Below, piece by piece: positions 59,647 through 64,000 of a stretch of 64,000 nucleotides of DNA. The notes under the pieces are model-generated. The model was not told the origin of the DNA, made no database searches, and saw only the letters and a program-made list of their open reading frames with translations. A program made the translations under genes and the position numbers. Every line of letters starts with the position of its first letter. Position 1 is the first letter of the stretch. The stretch comes from Diaporthe sp. PMI_573 (Eukaryota; Ascomycota; Sordariomycetes; Diaporthales; Diaporthaceae), in assembly GCA_021399435.1 (NCBI GenBank), contig JAJTUP010000048.1:310001-374000 (forward strand), given 5' to 3'.

Positions 59647-61299
59647 TCAGGAGCTCTCATCCCGAACGTGCGGGCTCCTCACGGGTAATCTCGCTGGGGC
59701 CCGGACAGAAGCCACGTCGACCTCGTCGTCAATATCTTCCCACTCGTCTTGGTCGACCGGCTCGCCCACGATGCTCGCCCACACCCTCTGCCACATGCCC
59801 TTCTTCTGTAACAGGGCAAGGCCCATGACCGCGGGCAAGTGCCAGACACTTGCCCAGAACAGTCCCCGAGCACTTCCCTTGTGGCCCTCAAAGCGATGGA
59901 ACTTGAGTGCCTCCCTGACCAGCCACAAGTTCACCGGCAGGCTTGTCGCGGCAAACGTCCACTCCGTCACCCCATAAGCGCACAGGCCTACACAGATGGG
60001 TATGAAGACCAGGCTGTACCGCAACGCGACCCTGCCGTTCCTCGCCGGGTTCAACCAGCACAGCATCTTGAGACCGGCATTTTTGTACTCGTCCCGCACC
60101 GCCCACGACAGGGCCATGAAGTGGGGGAACTGCCAGGCAAACAGGAGCCCAGCAAGCAACCAGCCACCGACGCTGGACGTGCCATCACCGGTGAACTTGA
60201 ATAGCAGCTCACGGAAGGTGCCGTCGGCGGTGGCGCTCTCGCCGGCGGCGGCGGCCCAGCCCATCAGGGGCGGAATGCCACCGACCAGGGCGCCGACCCA
60301 GGTGTTGAGCCAGTGCATGCCTTTCATGGGCGTGTAGACGCCGGCATAGAGTGCAATGTTGGCGGCGCCGAGGAAAGCCACGGTGGGGTTGACGCCCCAG
60401 TAGAGGGCGGCTGTCCCGACAAGACCACAGCCGGCCGCGAACAAGACAGCAGCGCGGGTGGACAGCAGATTGCGGACCAGGGGGCGGTTCCGCGTCCGGG
60501 ACATCTTGGCGTCGGTGGATGGCTCGTACAGCATGTTGAGGGCGTTGGCAGAGGCGGAGCACAGCGTGGTGCCAGTTGTGAGGAACAGCAGGGTGAGGGG
60601 CGACAGGGAAGGGGTGTCGGCGAGCGAGGCGGAGAGGAAGGCGGGCACCGGGTACAGGGCGTATGGGACCATGGCTGTGAGGACGACGAGGACGGTCAGG
60701 CGCGGTTTGGAGAGGGAGAGTAGGGCGGAGAGTCGTCGTCGCAAGGAGTTGGCGGGCTGGGAGGCGGCGAGGCTGGTGAGGATGCCGGAGGCGTTCTCTG
60801 GGAGAGCAGCAGCCGACGGGTTGGCCTCGGCCGCCGCGGCGCGCCTGGCTGCCTGTCTCTGGCGATGCGGCGGGACTTGGGCGGTGGGCCGAGAGACGGG
60901 GGCAGGCTGGTCTGGGGCGATCTGAGGTGCTGTCGTGGGGCCAGCTGGGGCCGTCGAAGGAGAAGTGCGTGATGTGCGCAGAAGCACGCCCTTGTGAAAG
61001 ACATCGGAGGCGTCGAGCAGGACGTTGGGGCTGAAATAGCTGGATCTGGTGGCGACAAGACGGCGGCTGGGCTGCCAGCAGAGACTGGACTTGTGCGGTA
61101 AAAAGGGCCGGGTCAAGGGTGAGCAGCAGGCGGAGGCGGCGGCGGAGGAGGCGGCGGAGGCGGCGGAGGAGGCGGAGGAGGAGGAGGAGGAGGAGGCGGA
61201 GGAGGAGGAGGAGGAGGAGGAAGAGGAGGAGGTGGTGGTGGTGGAAGAGAGGCGAGCAGCAAGCCCTCGAAGCCCTCCTCCAAGCGCAGGTGGTCGCAT
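59647..61299 (-). CDS. COX10: Protohaem IX farnesyltransferase, mitochondrial (Cox10)
   Basis: Converts haem b to haem o for cytochrome c oxidase assembly in the mitochondrial inner membrane. Intronless, 550 residues from the ATG at 61299 (MRPPALGGGLRGLAARL), chosen because it begins an Arg-rich targeting peptide; the open frame extends further upstream without homology. A long Ser/Ala tract (residues 19-56) encoded by GGA/GGC repeats follows. The UbiA prenyltransferase core begins near residue 190 (LSLSKPRLTVLVVLTAMV). The first Asp-rich motif is N-x3-E-x3-D in NALNMLYEPSTDAKMSRTRNRPL (N255, E259, D263). The second conserved region is YTPMKGMHWLNTWVGALVGGIPPLMGW (about 322-348). Seven to nine hydrophobic spans are visible. 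Confidence 0.94.
   Translation of the reverse strand: MRPPALGGGLRGLAARLSSTTTTSSSSSSSSSSSASSSSSSSASSAASAASSAAASACCSPLTRPFLPHKSSLCWQPSRRLVATRSSYFSPNVLLDASDVFHKGVLLRTSRTSPSTAPAGPTTAPQIAPDQPAPVSRPTAQVPPHRQRQAARRAAAAEANPSAAALPENASGILTSLAASQPANSLRRRLSALLSLSKPRLTVLVVLTAMVPYALYPVPAFLSASLADTPSLSPLTLLFLTTGTTLCSASANALNMLYEPSTDAKMSRTRNRPLVRNLLSTRAAVLFAAGCGLVGTAALYWGVNPTVAFLGAANIALYAGVYTPMKGMHWLNTWVGALVGGIPPLMGWAAAAGESATADGTFRELLFKFTGDGTSSVGGWLLAGLLFAWQFPHFMALSWAVRDEYKNAGLKMLCWLNPARNGRVALRYSLVFIPICVGLCAYGVTEWTFAATSLPVNLWLVREALKFHRFEGHKGSARGLFWASVWHLPAVMGLALLQKKGMWQRVWASIVGEPVDQDEWEDIDDEVDVASVRAPARLPVRSPHVRDESS
61120..61245 (-). repeat. GGA/GGC triplet repeat encoding Ser/Ala tract
   Basis: Imperfect GGAGGC and GGAGGA units on the + strand within COX10. 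On the coding strand they read as Ser (TCC) and Ala (GCC) codons, forming a low-complexity stretch between the targeting peptide and the rest of the protein. Confidence 0.85.
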
Positions 61300-62673
61300 G
61301 GTTGCTTTTGCTGTGCAGCACTCGCCTGGGACAGGGTCGACTACCTCATGATCAGCAGGCCCGGTCCATTTCCCACTGCCAGTGGGATCAAGTGGTAGGT
61401 AGTGTTGGTGGTCTGATTGTTGAGGAGGGGCGCACCTGGCCGGTCGAAGAGTGTAGATACGGTGGACGAGGTCGGCCAGGGTGGGGCTGCTTTTTTTCTG
61501 ACCAGGTCCGGGGGACTGGGGTCCGCAAAGCTCGGGCCATGTGCAGACGGCCAACTCAAAGTGCTGGCCCCTCTGTAAGTCGACGGTCGCGGCTGGGCCA
61601 CACGCGAGCCCGGGCATCAATATGTGTGCGGGCACTTCCTTGTTTGGGGGCGGGGGCTCAATCGAGGCTGGTTCCTAGTCTGCCTGGTTGTCAAGCTCGT
61701 TATTTCATGCGAGTTTGGTAGGCAGGCAAGGCAGGCCAGCACGGTTTGCCTCGTCGTTTCAGGCTTGCCTGGTTGCCTGGTTGCGAGCCTCATTGGTTAG
61801 CCCGGTCTGGAAACCACCAGGAGTCCCCGGCGATGGGCCCGGCGCATGGCATTCAACACACTCAATAACCGACATGACGAGCGGTCTGTCTGTCTTGTTC
61901 AACTCGGTGAAGTAGTACACTTCGGCACCAATGTTTGACCCCATCAATTCTCGCTGGCCGGCCGAGGCCTTGAATAGCAGGGCTGAGACGTGCGTCCAAG
62001 AGTCATGCCTGTGCCGGCACGGGCGACGTGTCGGACGGAACTTTGATGCCCCTGTGTCGATCCTCCCTCGCAACAGACAACTCTGCTTGTCGACGTGCCA
62101 TGCAGACTGCAGTGGTTGATTGACATGGCCCACGTGCGGACAGGTGGCCTGCCTCAAGAACACTGCTGGCGCGTTGCTTGGCATCTCATCTTCAGGGCGA
62201 ACCGCACGGCTCTGAGCCGCCGTTTTGCAAGCATCATTCGAGTCAACCTCGCCTCACCACCACCGGGACAGGGATGGCCAGCTCCAGCCAAGTCAGACCG
62301 CATCTCGGGGTCGCTAGGGACGGCCACGGACTCGACGAGCTCACCAGAGATGCATGCATGACAATGTGTGCCTTAGGCTTGACGCCCTCATGCGCATCCC
62401 GGATGGGGCATGGGTCCCCTTCTCCCAGAGCCATTCAAATATTCTGGACCTGGGACCTTGATCTAGCTTGTGCTGCCGTCCTGGACTTTTGCTCACGCCC
62501 GCCACGTTTCCTCGACGAGAGCTAATTTGCAAGCCGACGACATCTCTCTGTCCAGAGGCCCAAAGGAACGACAGCAACCTGCCTACTCCGGGGAGCCCAC
62601 TGCCATCACCCAGGGCGGCGTCTCACTTCTTCCTCTCCATATCGTAGTCATTGGCGAACGGCTCCCGCGCGCC
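61300..62673. other. Divergent promoter region COX10 / membrane protein
   Basis: 1.4 kb upstream of both flanking genes. The two open frames run on into it from both sides but lose any membrane-protein or enzyme character, so they are treated as non-coding. No motif assigned. Confidence 0.5.
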
Positions 62674-63807
62674 ATGCAGCCTTCACCCAACGACCGCGGT
62701 CATGACGGCCAGGTGGGATCGCCCAGGCTGGAGGGCAGTCTCTTGCATGCACAGCAGAGCTTGGCGGGCATCGGGAATGGGGGCACGCAGGCGGGCAGGC
62801 CCGAATCAACAGGGTCCTCCAGCGACTCGGCGACACTGGCAGACGGCACACAACGACAAGGCGCTACCGCCACAGCAAAGCCGCCCGGGGGTGCCGCTCC
62901 ATCGGACCAATGTTACCGGCCCACCTCGTATCTATTCGAGGGCCGCGACACAAGCCCTACGCCGGTCGCCATCCCCGAGGTGCAGAAGCTCACCGTCGAC
63001 GTACCCCCTCGGGACCAGATCTCCATCATCCTCGGGCCCTTCTTCATCATCTTTGGCGATCTCGTCGTCCCCTGCATTGTCTACTACGTCTGGCTCGGCG
63101 CACAACCTGCTGGGGCGCCCAGGTACAACAAGGACATCCTGGGATTTGCCATCCTTCCCTTCGGGCTTGGGGAGCTTTATATCCTCGTTGTGCGCGTCTG
63201 GCGGCTCATAAAGTATTACGACGACTGTGCGCCGCTGTTGTCCAGGCATAAATGGGAGCTCGATGCCACTTCGTGGATTTACACGGCGGCGCTCTTCGCT
63301 GCTCTGATCCCCTTCGTCGTCGGCTCGGAAAAGACCATTCCAGAACTGTATCTTTACGCGCCCGGGATATACATGGCTTTCATCTTCTTCTGGGCCTTGT
63401 TCAGCCTTGTACCATTCAAAACCCCAGTCCGCATTGACTCGGAGCCCAAGGGCCACCGCATGCGGCCTCTTATCTACTACGCCGCCGAGGACTTCTTCGC
63501 CGTGGACGGATGGCAGAAGAAGGAATTTCGGGCCCGATACAGACAGCGATACGACACCTCGATCATGTTCCAGAAGATGATTTTTGAATTGACCGTCTGG
63601 TGGTGTTCCGGGATCATCGTCTATATCGGCTGCCTCTCCGCCATCATTTGGAACACCGCATTCGAGGTTGCCTTTGGGCTGTCGCTCGGGCTGTTGTTCT
63701 CTTTCATCATATCATGGTCCGTAATGACCTATATATACATCCAGATAGCGCTGGAGAGGGAGAGAAAATGGTGGATAAACAAGAAGTCTACAGGAGAAAA
63801 AGCATAG
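62674..63807 (+). CDS. Six-span fungal membrane protein, uncharacterised
   Basis: Single frame of 377 residues from the ATG at 62674 (MQPSPNDRG). The first 110 residues are hydrophilic and Gly/Ser/Thr-rich. Six hydrophobic segments follow: IILGPFFIIFGDLVVPCIVYYVWL, FAILPFGLGELYILVVRVW, WIYTAALFAALIPFVVGS, GIYMAFIFFWALFSLVPF, LTVWWCSGIIVYIGCLSAI, and FGLSLGLLFSFIISWSVMTYIYIQI. The loop between spans 4 and 5 is charged (AEDFFAVDGWQKKEFRARYRQRYD), and the C-terminus is Lys/Arg-rich, suggesting a cytosolic tail. I recognise no transporter or enzyme motif and do not assign a function. Upstream Gly/Arg-rich codons in the same frame lack an ATG. Confidence 0.75.
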   Translation: MQPSPNDRGHDGQVGSPRLEGSLLHAQQSLAGIGNGGTQAGRPESTGSSSDSATLADGTQRQGATATAKPPGGAAPSDQCYRPTSYLFEGRDTSPTPVAIPEVQKLTVDVPPRDQISIILGPFFIIFGDLVVPCIVYYVWLGAQPAGAPRYNKDILGFAILPFGLGELYILVVRVWRLIKYYDDCAPLLSRHKWELDATSWIYTAALFAALIPFVVGSEKTIPELYLYAPGIYMAFIFFWALFSLVPFKTPVRIDSEPKGHRMRPLIYYAAEDFFAVDGWQKKEFRARYRQRYDTSIMFQKMIFELTVWWCSGIIVYIGCLSAIIWNTAFEVAFGLSLGLLFSFIISWSVMTYIYIQIALERERKWWINKKSTGEKA

Positions 63808-64000
63808 AGCCTTGCGCTACGGGATCTCATGCACAAAGCCAAGGGATGCATAAGTATCTGTCTGCGACAAGACCAGGATACACATCCGTCAATACAATGG
63901 AGGGGCTCTAGTGCTCTGGTTGGTAGTGGCATGTAATACACGGACATGTTAGAAACATAAGTATGGTCTAATTTTAGCAAGTACACCCAGGAGTTGAGCC

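Overview
This is filamentous ascomycete (Pezizomycotina, most likely Sordariomycete) nuclear DNA. The genes have short introns with GT..AG ends and CTRAC-like branch sites, coding third positions are mostly G/C, intergenic DNA is rich in simple repeats, and the left end is an AT-rich, ORF-free block of the kind left by repeat-induced point mutation (RIP). I do not assign a genus.

Layout. 1-2.2 kb: decayed AT-rich repeat. 3.6-7.2 kb (-): Kelch/BTB protein with a Gln-Ala-Ser minisatellite. 10.8-11.7 kb (-): 1-Cys peroxiredoxin. 12.8-15.0 kb (-): FAT1-like very-long-chain acyl-CoA synthetase / fatty acid transporter, divergent from a PIG-S/Gpi17 GPI-transamidase subunit (16.6-18.4 kb, +). 19.4-28.4 kb: a less GC-rich accessory block with a CinA-C-domain protein (-), a PPPDE-fold putative isopeptidase (+), a secreted GH7 endoglucanase (+) and a secreted CBM9-like protein (+). 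29.5-32.4 kb (-): CET1-like mRNA capping RNA triphosphatase, divergent from the proteasome subunit RPN2 (34.3-38.0 kb, +), which converges on a mitochondrial sulfite oxidase (38.4-40.4 kb, -). 41.8-46.4 kb (+): large uncharacterised multi-zinc-finger protein. 47.4-48.1 kb (+): broken SAM methyltransferase. 48.4-50.6 kb (-): MFS sugar transporter. 50.6-57.2 kb: long gene-poor stretch. 57.2-58.4 kb (+): Myb/SANT-like protein. 59.6-61.3 kb (-): COX10 haem farnesyltransferase, divergent from a six-span membrane protein (62.7-63.8 kb, +).

The most unusual signal is a family of related introns. One intron of the PPPDE gene and at least three of the GH7 gene share their 5' ends, 3' ends and, in the longest copies, an internal block, although the host genes are unrelated. 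This is what introner-like elements (introns that multiply as mobile units) look like. A second signal is a palindromic decamer, TACCTAGGTA, found seven times at five intergenic sites and in no coding exon I inspected.

Functionally most genes are housekeeping (protein turnover, mRNA capping, respiration, GPI anchoring, lipid activation, sulfite detoxification, peroxide removal). The 19-29 kb block carries plant-biomass or environment-facing functions. All exon boundaries were deduced by eye from splice signals and reading-frame continuity; the spliced lengths given are all multiples of three.
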